A DNA stretch of 64,000 bases from Paraburkholderia aspalathi (GTDB lineage Bacteria > Pseudomonadota > Gammaproteobacteria > Burkholderiales > Burkholderiaceae): NCBI RefSeq assembly GCF_900116445.1, contig NZ_FPBH01000006.1, positions 1 to 64,000 on the forward strand, read 5' to 3'. Shown here piece after piece: positions 33,662 to 41,707 of the stretch (positions are counted from its first letter, which is position 1; every line of letters begins with the position of its first letter). The notes under the pieces were generated by a model that worked only from the letters and a program-made list of their open reading frames with translations, was not told where the DNA came from and ran no database searches. A program made the position numbers and the translations under genes.

Positions 33662-33700
33662 AAAAAGGTGCAACCATGCGTTGAGCATGGTTGCACCTTT
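33662..33700 (-). terminator. strong hairpin with T-run ahead of putA
   Basis: Perfect 16-base arms (33664-33679, 33685-33700) around a 5-base loop. On the minus strand the stem is followed by TTTTTA. It lies 75 bp before the putA ATG and is either an attenuator in the putA leader or a terminator for upstream transcription. Confidence 0.85.
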
Positions 33701-33901
33701 CTGGAATCCCGGTACCGCGGGGGTTTGCGCCGGATGGCGCTGCGCGTGGCAACGGCGGTTGCGATCAGTACTTTCCCTGGCGTGATTCTTTTCGCTTTTA
33801 CCCTTATCAGATCGCTCGGCGCGCCGTTATACAGAATATGGATGGTCGCGGCCGCAAGGCACGCACATAAAAACGGTACGGGGTTTTAGAGGACTGGCGA
33901 A

Positions 33902-34072
33902 ATGGAAAAGTGGTTAGTGATATTGGGCATCTGGGCGATGTGCGCGACGTGCGGCGTGCTGTTCATCCGCGGCGCGACGCGCGGCCCGGGCAAACGTGAG
34001 ACGGAAGGAAGGCAGGCGCGTCCGGCATCGCGCGCATCGGCTGGCGATGCGCGGGCAGCTTTGAACGATTGA
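33902..34072 (+). CDS. small single-span membrane protein
   Basis: A 56-aa frame starting MEKWLVILGIWAMCATCGVL with one hydrophobic segment (residues about 4-23), then a basic and Ala-rich tail. GAGGA lies ten bases before the ATG. It is read away from putA. No family is recognised; such short inner-membrane proteins are often missed. The support is one ribosome site and a plausible composition only. Confidence 0.5.
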   Translation: MEKWLVILGIWAMCATCGVLFIRGATRGPGKRETEGRQARPASRASAGDARAALND

Positions 34073-34183
34073 GGGGCTAAGCCTGGCGGCTAATGATGGA
34101 CATCAGGACGCCGTTCCTCGACTGACACCTTAAAGCAAGTACGCGCCGCCGGCTCACACCGGGCGGCGGTGCCGACGCGCGCG

Positions 34184-34429
34184 TCACTGGCGCGGAATGG
34201 GGTCGTACTGAGCGCAGGTGTCGTCAGGTGAAACGAGCTGGTCGTGCAGACGGCAAAGCCGGCTGTCCGCCACGCTCGCGCCAAACCCGGAACTGAACAC
34301 GGCGAGGCCCGGAATGCTCTGCTCCAGTGAATGCCGATCCTCGGCGCGATACCGGCAGTTTGCACAGCGCGGCGCGCACGCATCGAAACGCGCGTGGGCC
34401 GTGCCGGCGATGCGGACCGCCTCGCTCAT
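34184..34429 (-). CDS. small Cys-rich protein coupled to the exporter gene
   Basis: An 81-aa protein with six cysteines, among them CAPRCANC and later CRLHDQ and TCAQY. A middle segment SLEQSIPGLAVFSSGFG is well ordered. The cysteine pattern suggests metal binding or a small ferredoxin-like or zinc domain; no exact family is recognised. The start ATG at 34429 shares its A with the TGA of the exporter gene, so translation is coupled. It could work with that transporter in sulfur handling. Confidence 0.65.
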   Translation of the reverse strand: MSEAVRIAGTAHARFDACAPRCANCRYRAEDRHSLEQSIPGLAVFSSGFGASVADSRLCRLHDQLVSPDDTCAQYDPIPRQ

Positions 34430-35859
34430 CACGAGCCCTGCCCCAAGCTATTCCAGTACGGTGCGAACACGTGCGCGGACAGCGCGTAGCCGATGGCGAT
34501 ATTGACGACCACGCCCGCCGTGAAGGCCAGAAACGGCTTCAGGCCGGTGGCCGAAAGCGCGCGCAAACGCGTGGTCAAGCCGATGCTCAGGAAACAGAAC
34601 GTGAACGCCCATGTGCGTAGCGCCGTGATCGGCGCGACGAATTCGGGCGTGACGACCTTGCGGTAGTCGGCCAGCGAGTAGTGGCTGGCGATCCACGTCA
34701 CCAGCGCCGACGCGATCACGAAGCCGATCACGAACTTCGGAAAACGCGCCCAGATTTCACCGGCGTTGGCCTTGGCTTTGACGCCGCTGTCCTGCGACTC
34801 CCAGCGCGTCGTCGCGACGATGGCGAGCGCGAACGCCCAGATACCGATCCAGATATCGCGCCCGACCACCTTCATCAGCGTGAACGCCTGCAGCGATGCC
34901 TCGGGAGCGCCCGCAATCGCACCACCCGCGTGCTTCGCGAAGTCGCCGTAGGCTTGCGCGGCGGCAATACCCGCGGCGTCGGCGAATTCCGACGTGCCGA
35001 TCCATGCGCCCGCCACCGCTGTCGAGAGCCCCAGCGAGCGCGACGCGAAGGGCAGCACGAAAATCATCACGATCGCCCACAAGACCACCAGCGTAATCGC
35101 CACCGATGCCTGTTCGCGTTTGGCGCGCACCGCACCGGCAATCGCGATCGCCGCCGACACGCCGCACACCGCGCCGCCCACGCCCAGCACGGCCGCAAAG
35201 CGCCGGTCGAGACCGAGCGCCTTGGCGACAAGGAAGATCACGAAGAACGTCACGAGCGAGACGATGGTCGCCTGCCCGACCGCGACCGGCCCCGCCCACA
35301 CCAGCAAGGTGAACGGCAGCGTCGCGCCGAGCAACACGATACCGACCTTGATATAGAACTCCACGCGCAAGCCCGCAGAAAACCACTCGGGCAACGTGAA
35401 CACATTGGAAATCAGAAGGCCAAGCGCCAGCGCAACCAATGGCGGCTCGAGGTTGTACTTCGACGCATTGATCCACGCGCCCAGCGTGAAAATCAGCGCC
35501 GAGGCGATGAACAGGATCAGGAACGAGCCCAGGAAAATGCCGACCCGCTGCTTCAACGCGGCAAGGCTCACGCCGAACAGCACGGCGAATACGACGAACA
35601 GCGCGACATAGTTCGGCAGATGCTTGCCGATGTCCTGCGCGGCCTGTCCCACGCTCGCCCATTTGGCCGGCGCCACCGCCAGCCACTTGATGCTGCTGCC
35701 CGAGGCGAACAGCGCCCAGGCAATGACGATCACCAGCAGGCCGATCCAGACAGCCCACCAGTCTTCAGTTGAAAAGAGCCCGCCGCCGTGTGCGCTATGG
35801 TCACTGCGCGGTTTGCTGGGCGCGGCGCCAGTCGGCAATGTCTGGTTGGTATCGCTCAT
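34429..35859 (-). CDS. YeiH-family putative sulfate exporter
   Basis: A 476-aa integral membrane protein with about 11 hydrophobic segments and a long soluble start. Family-type segments include ALGLLISNVFTLPEWFSAGL, FYIKVGIVLLGATLPFTLL, GVGGAVCGVSAAIAIAGAV and AGAWIGTSEFADAAG. This is the conserved hypothetical 698 / putative sulfate exporter family (YeiH). Transport of sulfate or sulfonate-derived ions is proposed for relatives. Start 35859 is selected for CGGGG upstream and a clean soluble N-terminus. It overlaps the start of the small Cys-rich gene. Confidence 0.85.
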   Translation of the reverse strand: MSDTNQTLPTGAAPSKPRSDHSAHGGGLFSTEDWWAVWIGLLVIVIAWALFASGSSIKWLAVAPAKWASVGQAAQDIGKHLPNYVALFVVFAVLFGVSLAALKQRVGIFLGSFLILFIASALIFTLGAWINASKYNLEPPLVALALGLLISNVFTLPEWFSAGLRVEFYIKVGIVLLGATLPFTLLVWAGPVAVGQATIVSLVTFFVIFLVAKALGLDRRFAAVLGVGGAVCGVSAAIAIAGAVRAKREQASVAITLVVLWAIVMIFVLPFASRSLGLSTAVAGAWIGTSEFADAAGIAAAQAYGDFAKHAGGAIAGAPEASLQAFTLMKVVGRDIWIGIWAFALAIVATTRWESQDSGVKAKANAGEIWARFPKFVIGFVIASALVTWIASHYSLADYRKVVTPEFVAPITALRTWAFTFCFLSIGLTTRLRALSATGLKPFLAFTAGVVVNIAIGYALSAHVFAPYWNSLGQGS

Positions 35860-36040
35860 CGCAAATGCCCCGAGGAAGTTGAGGTGCGTCGGCGCGGGAT
35901 TTTTGAGTTTTGCCTGAAGGTGCGCCGATTCGGCGAAATATAGGCGAGCGGTGGCGCAAAACGAAACGACCATTCGCTCTATGAATATGACTTAAAGGAG
36001 TAATGCCGCGAAGCTGTCGCAAAGCGGCCGGCAGCGGGCG

Positions 36041-38287
36041 TCAGATGTCGAGGGGATCGACTTCGAGATTCCAGCGCAGCACGCCTTTCAGGCCGCGCAG
36101 CATCGGCTGCCAGGCGCGCAAAGTGGCCTGCAACGCGGCCCGCGACGCGCTTTCGATCAGCAATTGCGCCCGATGCACGTGCATCACCTTGACGATGGTG
36201 AGCGGCACGGCGTCATAGACCGTCACGCGCGCGGCGGCCGGGATCTCCGTCAGCGCGGCAGCCGCCTGTTGCAGGAAAGCGAGCGCGGCTTCGAGCGTGC
36301 GGCCTTCGGCGCGCAGCAAAGCCTGATAGGCGAACGGCGGCAGATGAGCGTCGCGCCGCTCGGCCAGCGTCGAATTGGCAAAGCCGACGTAGTCATGCCG
36401 CCCCAGCGCGTGATACAGCGCATGGCGCGGATAGCGCGTCTGCACCAGCACTTCGCCCGGCAAACCGGCGCGGCCCGCGCGGCCGCTCACTTGCATCAAT
36501 TGCGCGAAGAGGCGTTCGCTCGCGCGGAAATCGTGTGAAAACAAGGCAGTGTCGGCGTTCAGCACACCCACTAGCGACACGCGCTGGAAGTCGTGGCCCT
36601 TCGCGATCATCTGCGTGCCGACGAGGATATCGACCTCGCCCGCGTGGACATCGGAAAACAGCGCCTGCGCGCTGCCTTTGCGGCGTGTGCTGTCGGCGTC
36701 GATGCGCAGCACGCGGGCGCCGGGCACCGCGCTCGCCAGCGTTTCTTCGACGCGTTGCGTGCCGCGCCCCATCGGCGCGATGTCGACATTGCCGCACTCC
36801 GGGCACGAGCGTGGAATGCGTGATTCCCAGCCGCAGTGGTGGCAACGCAGCGCGCGCTCGGGTTTGTGCAACACGACGTAGGCGCTGCAACGCGGACAAC
36901 CGGCCACCCAGCCGCAAGCGTCGCAGGAGAGCTGTGGTGCGTAGCCGCGCCGGTTCAGGAACACGAGACTTTGCTCGCCGCGCTCGAGCCGCACCTTCAA
37001 CGCGGCGATCAACGGCCCGGACAAACCCTCCACCGAGGCCCGCCCGCGCCGCCGCTCTTCTTCGAGATCGATCAACCTGACGGTCGGCAGGACGGCCTCG
37101 GCAACCGCACGGCGCGACAGCGTGAGACGCTTATAGCGCCCCTGATCCGCCTGCCACCAGCTTTCCAGCGACGGCGTAGCCGAGCCGAGCACAACCGGCA
37201 AACCGAGTTGCTTGCCACGGTAGATCGCCAGATCGCGTGCCGAATAGCGCAAGCCTTCCTGTTGCTTGTAGGCCGGATCGTGTTCCTCGTCGACGACGAT
37301 GATCGCGAGTTTCGGCAGCGAGGCAAGCACGGCCAGCCGCGTGCCGAGCACGATGCGAGCGCGCCCGGTATGCGCGGCGAACCAGTTGCGGGCGCGTTCG
37401 CCTTCCGCGAGGCCGCTGTGCAACGTGACGATCGAGGTGCCTTCGAGCGCGGCAAAGCGCGCACGGAAGGCCGACTCGAACTGTGGCGTCAGATTGATTT
37501 CAGGGACGAGGACGAGGGCCTGCGCGTCGGGCTTCGCCGCCAGAATCTCGGCGAGCGCGCGCAGATACACCTCGGTTTTGCCGCTACCAGTCACACCGTG
37601 CAGCAGGAAGGGCGCGAAGCCGTTCGCGTCGCGGATCGCTTCGACCGCAGTCGCCTGTTCGTCGGTGAGCGTGGGCAGGATGGGTGCGGGGGTATCTGGC
37701 GATGCGGGGGTGGCGAGCACCTCGGCGGCTTCGATCACTTCCAGCGCGACCCAGCCTTCGGCTTGCCATGCGTCCAGAGTTGCGATGGCCTTGGGATGCA
37801 GCGTGCGAGCGTCGGCCGCACTCAGAAACTCGGCCTCTGCCAGGGCTTGGGCAAGCTTGCGCAATGCGCTTGCACGCGCCGGCAATGTTTCCGGCAACGC
37901 GACGCGACCCTCGGCGGTCAGGCTGTAGCGCTCCTCGGGTGCGAACAGGCGCGACCAGCGCGCCGCGTCGCGCAGGGCTTGCGGCAAAGCGGGCAGGGCC
38001 ACTTCCCCGAGGCCGCGCTGATAGTAGTCGGCGGCGAAGGCTGCGAGCCGCAGCCATTCGGTCGACACCGGCGGGCAGGCGGTACAGACATGGGTGACCG
38101 CTCTCAGGCGGTCGGCGGGTACGTCACTGTGAGTGGTCACTTCGCAAACGAGCCCCACCACGTGACGCTTGCCGAACGGCACGCTCACCATCATGCCCGG
38201 CGCGACACTTTCGGGCGTGTCGCAGCGGTAGTCGAACAAAGTCGGCAGCGGATGATCCAGCGCGACGCGGACGAATACTTCGCTCAC
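36041..38287 (-). CDS. priA: primosomal protein N' (replication restart helicase)
   Basis: A 748-aa protein, about normal for PriA. The N-terminal DNA-binding part has FVRVALDHPLPTLFDYR and VPFGKRHVVGLV. The helicase motifs are HGVTGSGKTEVYL and IVVDEEHDPAYKQ. The zinc region has eight cysteines (CDACGWVAGCPRC and CHHCGW and CPECG). It reloads DnaB at stalled forks. The start is taken as GTG 38287 (reads MSEVFVRVALD); a TTG at 38350 would add 21 residues unlike the family. It lies leftward of hemE with 464 bp between. Confidence 0.95.
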   Translation of the reverse strand: MSEVFVRVALDHPLPTLFDYRCDTPESVAPGMMVSVPFGKRHVVGLVCEVTTHSDVPADRLRAVTHVCTACPPVSTEWLRLAAFAADYYQRGLGEVALPALPQALRDAARWSRLFAPEERYSLTAEGRVALPETLPARASALRKLAQALAEAEFLSAADARTLHPKAIATLDAWQAEGWVALEVIEAAEVLATPASPDTPAPILPTLTDEQATAVEAIRDANGFAPFLLHGVTGSGKTEVYLRALAEILAAKPDAQALVLVPEINLTPQFESAFRARFAALEGTSIVTLHSGLAEGERARNWFAAHTGRARIVLGTRLAVLASLPKLAIIVVDEEHDPAYKQQEGLRYSARDLAIYRGKQLGLPVVLGSATPSLESWWQADQGRYKRLTLSRRAVAEAVLPTVRLIDLEEERRRGRASVEGLSGPLIAALKVRLERGEQSLVFLNRRGYAPQLSCDACGWVAGCPRCSAYVVLHKPERALRCHHCGWESRIPRSCPECGNVDIAPMGRGTQRVEETLASAVPGARVLRIDADSTRRKGSAQALFSDVHAGEVDILVGTQMIAKGHDFQRVSLVGVLNADTALFSHDFRASERLFAQLMQVSGRAGRAGLPGEVLVQTRYPRHALYHALGRHDYVGFANSTLAERRDAHLPPFAYQALLRAEGRTLEAALAFLQQAAAALTEIPAAARVTVYDAVPLTIVKVMHVHRAQLLIESASRAALQATLRAWQPMLRGLKGVLRWNLEVDPLDI

Positions 38288-38751
38288 GCGGCGGTGTGAA
38301 TCGGGTGAATGGATGCGGCCTGACGCCGCGTCACGGTGCACATTGAGCAAACGGCGAACCCATCGAAGTTAAAGTAAAACTTCAATTTCGGCGCTAAGTT
38401 TTGGATTCGGCTGAACAATTGCAATCGGTCCGCTTGCCTGTGGATAACTTTGTTGAGAACTTCGTTCAGATGGGCCGGGAACCGCGCTGCAGCGGCCTTC
38501 TGTGGGTTTCCGCACATTTTGCCGTGAACCCTTGAAACCCTTGCCAGACAAGGCTTAGATCAAATGCGCCTGCAATGTGCAAGGGCTAGGGCACGACGAA
38601 AGCTTCTACCGCGCCGCAGCGTGATTAATGTGCATAAGTCAAGTCTTGACTTTCACAGGACCGCCATCTGACGGCCTGCCGACTACAAATATTCCCTTAG
38701 GGCGAGAGCCCAGTTCGCTGCATTGCAACAAAAATGGCAACGTTTTCGGCG
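38288..38751. other. 464-bp intergenic region between hemE and priA
   Basis: No gene is seen. It should contain the priA promoter. Two marks stand out: a perfect DnaA box at 38439-38447, and a short palindrome AAGTCAA-GTC-TTGACTT at 38636-38652, whose TTGACT half could be a -35 box on the minus strand. Confidence 0.45.
38439..38447 (-). promoter_or_regulatory. DnaA box
   Basis: TTATCCACA on the minus strand, an exact match to the consensus, in the leader region of priA. It is single, so it is more likely a regulatory site or chance than an origin. Confidence 0.4.
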
Positions 38752-39852
38752 TCAGCTTGGTGCATGCGCGCCGCTGCGAATCGCCCGGCTATGACGATGG
38801 ACTTCATCCACGAGTTCAGCAACATTCTCCGGCGGCGTGAACTGCGAAATGCCGTGGCCGAGATTGAAAACGTGGCCGGGATGATTACCGAAGCTGTCGA
38901 GCACCGCGCGCGCTTCCATGCGGATTGCGGCCGGCGGCGCAAACAGCACCGAAGGATCGATATTGCCTTGCAGCGCCACCTTGCTACCTACGCGCTCGCG
39001 CGCCTTGCTCAGGTTCACGGTCCAATCGAGACCCACCGCATCCACACCGATATCGGCGATCTCGTCGAGCCACAACCCGCCGCCCTTCGTGAAGGTGATC
39101 ACCGGCACTTTTTCTCCGTCGTGATCGCGCTTCAGTTGGCTCACGACCTGCTGGATGTACTGCAACGAGAAGCGTTGGTAGATGCCGTCAGCGAGCGCCC
39201 CGCCCCATGTGTCGAAGATCATCACAGCTTGCGCGCCGGCTTCGATCTGCGCATTCAGGTACGCCGCAACCGACTTCGCGTTGACGTCGAGAATGCGGTG
39301 CATCAGGTCCGGACGTGCGTACAGCATCGATTTGACGGTGCGGAAGTCCGCTGAACCGCCGCCTTCCACCATGTAGCACGCCAGTGTCCACGGGCTGCCC
39401 GAAAAGCCGATCAGCGGCACGCGCTGACGGCCTTGCGCGTCGGTCAGCGCGGTGCGGATTTCGCGCACGGCGTCGGTCACGTAGCGCAGTGTGGCGTCGA
39501 TATCGGGAACGGCGAGGCGCGCCACATCGTATTCCGTGCGCACCGGGCGAGCGAATTTCGGACCCTCGCCGGCGACGAACTCGAGACCCAAGCCCATGGC
39601 GTCAGGCACGGTGAGGATGTCGGAGAACAGGATCGCGGCGTCGAGCGGATAGCGCTCGAGCGGCTGCAGCGTGACTTCCGTTGCGTACGCCGGGCTCTTC
39701 GCCAGACCGAGGAAACTGCCCGCGCGACCCCGCGTGGCATTGTATTCCGGCAGGTAGCGGCCAGCCTGCCGCATCAGCCAGATCGGCGTGTAGTCGGTCG
39801 GCTGGCGCAGCAGCGCGCGCAGGAAAGTGTCGTTCAGGAGTTTATGGGCCAC
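38752..39852 (-). CDS. hemE: uroporphyrinogen decarboxylase
   Basis: A 366-aa enzyme from the GTG at 39852, which gives [18 protein letters not shown] as in Burkholderia HemE. The signature [15 protein letters not shown] is present, and [16 protein letters not shown] and [10 protein letters not shown] mark the active site barrel. It removes four carboxyl groups from uroporphyrinogen III to give coproporphyrinogen III in haem synthesis. The frame is open to a TTG at 39873, which has no better ribosome site. It probably has its own promoter upstream. Confidence 0.95.
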   Translation of the reverse strand: MAHKLLNDTFLRALLRQPTDYTPIWLMRQAGRYLPEYNATRGRAGSFLGLAKSPAYATEVTLQPLERYPLDAAILFSDILTVPDAMGLGLEFVAGEGPKFARPVRTEYDVARLAVPDIDATLRYVTDAVREIRTALTDAQGRQRVPLIGFSGSPWTLACYMVEGGGSADFRTVKSMLYARPDLMHRILDVNAKSVAAYLNAQIEAGAQAVMIFDTWGGALADGIYQRFSLQYIQQVVSQLKRDHDGEKVPVITFTKGGGLWLDEIADIGVDAVGLDWTVNLSKARERVGSKVALQGNIDPSVLFAPPAAIRMEARAVLDSFGNHPGHVFNLGHGISQFTPPENVAELVDEVHRHSRAIRSGAHAPS

Positions 39853-40070
39853 GTTGCGTACGACTGAAGGCAAAGGAGCATTTTACCGGACCCGGCTGGC
39901 CACATCGCGCTTGATGCAGGCAATAACTGTCGCGCACCTTGCTTGCGGCCGGCTATTTTGCTGCCCGGTGCGGCGTCGTGACTCAGCTGAACGGCCAATG
40001 TTCAAGCGTGAATTGCCGGGCTATCATCCGACGGCCTTACCAAACAATTACGCGCAATCAAGGAGACTCG

Positions 40071-40859
40071 ATGAACAAGGCAGCACTCGCACTGCTCGGC
40101 GTTTTGACCGGTGTTTTGATGCACGCAGGCGTGGCTCAGGCGCAGACCGCCGCGGCACCCTCGCGGCTTGACGAAATCCTCGCGCGCGGCACGCTGCGCG
40201 CCTGTACGACCGGCGATTACAAGCCGTACTCGTTCTACAAAGCAGACGGCCAGTTCGAAGGTATCGATATCGACATGACCGAGTCGCTCGCCAAATCGCT
40301 CGGCGTGAAGACGGAATTCGTCAAGACGTCGTGGTCGAACCTGATGAACGACTTCGTGGCGAAATGCGACGTCGGCGTGGGCGGCGTTTCGCCGACGCTC
40401 GAGCGCCAGAAGCGCGCGTTTTTCACGCAGGCGTACATGATTGACGGCAAGACGCCGATCGTTCGGTGTGACGACGTCAACAAGTATCAAACGGTGGCGC
40501 AGATCGACCAGCCGGCAACCCGCGTGATCGTCAATCCGGGCGGTACCAACGAGCGTTTCGCCAAGCAGTATTTCCCGCATGCGAACCTGACCGTCTATCC
40601 GGACAACGTGACGATCTTCAAGCAGATCCTCGCCGGCAAGGCCGACGTGATGGTGACGGATGCGTCGGAGACCTTGCTGCAACAAAAGCTGAATCCGGGC
40701 CTTTGCTCGGTGCATCCGGACAAGCCTTTCCAGTATGGCGAGAAGGCGTGGCTGCTACCGCGCGGCGATGCGGCATTCCAGCAATACGTGGATCAGTGGT
40801 TGCACCTTGCGCGAGCGACCGGCGAATATCAGGCGATCTCGGATAAGTGGCTGAAGTAA
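40071..40859 (+). CDS. PheC-like periplasmic cyclohexadienyl dehydratase
   Basis: A 262-aa protein with a signal peptide (LALLGVLTGVLMHAGVAQA). The mature part has the type II binding-protein fold. TLRACTTGDYKPYSFYKADG, FEGIDIDM, VGVGGVSPTLERQKRAFFT and NPGGTNERFAK follow the order known from Pseudomonas cyclohexadienyl dehydratase PheC rather than typical transporter proteins. PheC makes phenylpyruvate or phenylalanine from prephenate or arogenate in the periplasm. AAGGAGACTCG precedes the ATG. It may still be a plain amino acid binding protein; no transporter genes are adjacent. Confidence 0.75.
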   Translation: MNKAALALLGVLTGVLMHAGVAQAQTAAAPSRLDEILARGTLRACTTGDYKPYSFYKADGQFEGIDIDMTESLAKSLGVKTEFVKTSWSNLMNDFVAKCDVGVGGVSPTLERQKRAFFTQAYMIDGKTPIVRCDDVNKYQTVAQIDQPATRVIVNPGGTNERFAKQYFPHANLTVYPDNVTIFKQILAGKADVMVTDASETLLQQKLNPGLCSVHPDKPFQYGEKAWLLPRGDAAFQQYVDQWLHLARATGEYQAISDKWLK

Positions 40860-41291
40860 GTTGCACGGGCCGGCCTGCGCCCCGCTCAATCGGAAAAGCG
40901 AAGCAGTTCGATTGATTAATAGGTCCGCATGGCCGGCACAATCATGTAACCAGACCCCAAGGCACTACGCAAAACTCGAACAATGCGGTTGAACAAGGGC
41001 CCAACAAACCGGCCGCTTGCGACGTCCACCCTCCTGCGCGGGGTGTTGCAGCGCAACGCGCGCGTTCATCCGGGAATCGAGGGACTTCGTAACGCTGGAA
41101 AAGCGCCTGTAATACAGCCGATCTGCCCAGAAAAAGATGCGCATGCAACTATTTCATGCGGAATCGACTGAACGGATTACGCCGCAGTATGCGTCGCGAA
41201 TAGCATCAATCAAGCGTATGAAATTGCGTAACAGTCATCGGTAAAAACTACGTTTAAAACGTTTCGGATTGGAAATAAGTCCCGCAACGCC

Positions 41292-41456
41292 TTATCTGGC
41301 GGGCGTTACAACCTGAAACACTTTGTTACCGCGCTCGTAGGTTAATTCGCCCACAATGCCCTCAACGGTTTCAACACGGATGTGGCTGGGTGCGTGGTGT
41401 GAGCGGATACGATGCACTTGCCGGTCGGCGTTTGCCGAAGCCCTGTGAAGGGGCAT
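41292..41456 (-). CDS. candidate 54-aa protein, overlapping frame
   Basis: A frame whose C-terminal part (HIRVETVEGIVGELTYERG, then NKVFQVV) looks like genuine beta-strand protein. The ATG at 41456 has only AGCAGGG directly before it, too close for good initiation. It may be the C-terminal part of a product that begins at 41506 and shifts frame, or a remnant. Confidence 0.3.
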   Translation of the reverse strand: MPLHRASANADRQVHRIRSHHAPSHIRVETVEGIVGELTYERGNKVFQVVTPAR

Positions 41457-41506
41457 CCCTGCTGGGGCCGTAGTCGACGCAGGGTCGTCGTCTCAGTTGG
41501 TTCCAT
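41342..41506 (-). CDS. candidate 54-aa protein with strong ribosome site
   Basis: A short frame starting MEPTETTTLRRLRPQQGC, with AGGAGACC before the ATG. It is positively charged and has no membrane segment. It overlaps another frame of equal length (41292-41456), so only one may be real, or the two may be parts of one frameshifted gene. No family is recognised. Confidence 0.35.
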   Translation of the reverse strand: MEPTETTTLRRLRPQQGCPFTGLRQTPTGKCIVSAHTTHPATSVLKPLRALWAN

Positions 41507-41546
41507 CTTTGGTCTCCTCGCGCTAACCCCGTAGCGTGTGGTTTTT

Positions 41547-41572
41547 AGCGGGCTCCAGGCCCGCTTTTTTTT
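41547..41572 (+). terminator. strong plus-strand terminator without an evident gene
   Basis: AGCGGGC pairs with GCCCGCT around five bases and runs into eight Ts on the plus strand. No plus-strand gene ends here, so an unannotated small RNA upstream is possible. Confidence 0.75.
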
Positions 41573-41707
41573 CGTCTGGTTAAACGTTTGCGAGCTTCCC
41601 GACGGATCGATTTTCGGCCCACGGGTTCATTCAATGGCAAACGGTTTTCCCCAATATGCCGGCCGGCGCTGCGCGAAAATTCGCGCAGCGCCGAACCCGC
41701 TTCGCCA

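Larger units (their letters stand above)
40860..41707. other. 848-bp intergenic region
   Basis: No long gene is seen. On the minus strand two overlapping 54-codon frames occur (41292-41456 and 41342-41506), listed separately. A strong plus-strand terminator at 41547-41572 has no obvious gene before it. The rest (40860-41280) shows nothing I can name. Confidence 0.5.

Noticed and set aside
30872..33889. A 1005-codon open frame on the plus strand opposite putA
   Set aside because: Same cause: antisense of a high-GC gene, no ribosome site, no recognisable fold.
38288..38751. A replication origin next to priA because of the DnaA box
   Set aside because: Only one box and no AT-rich unwinding region; no dnaA or dnaN gene in the window.
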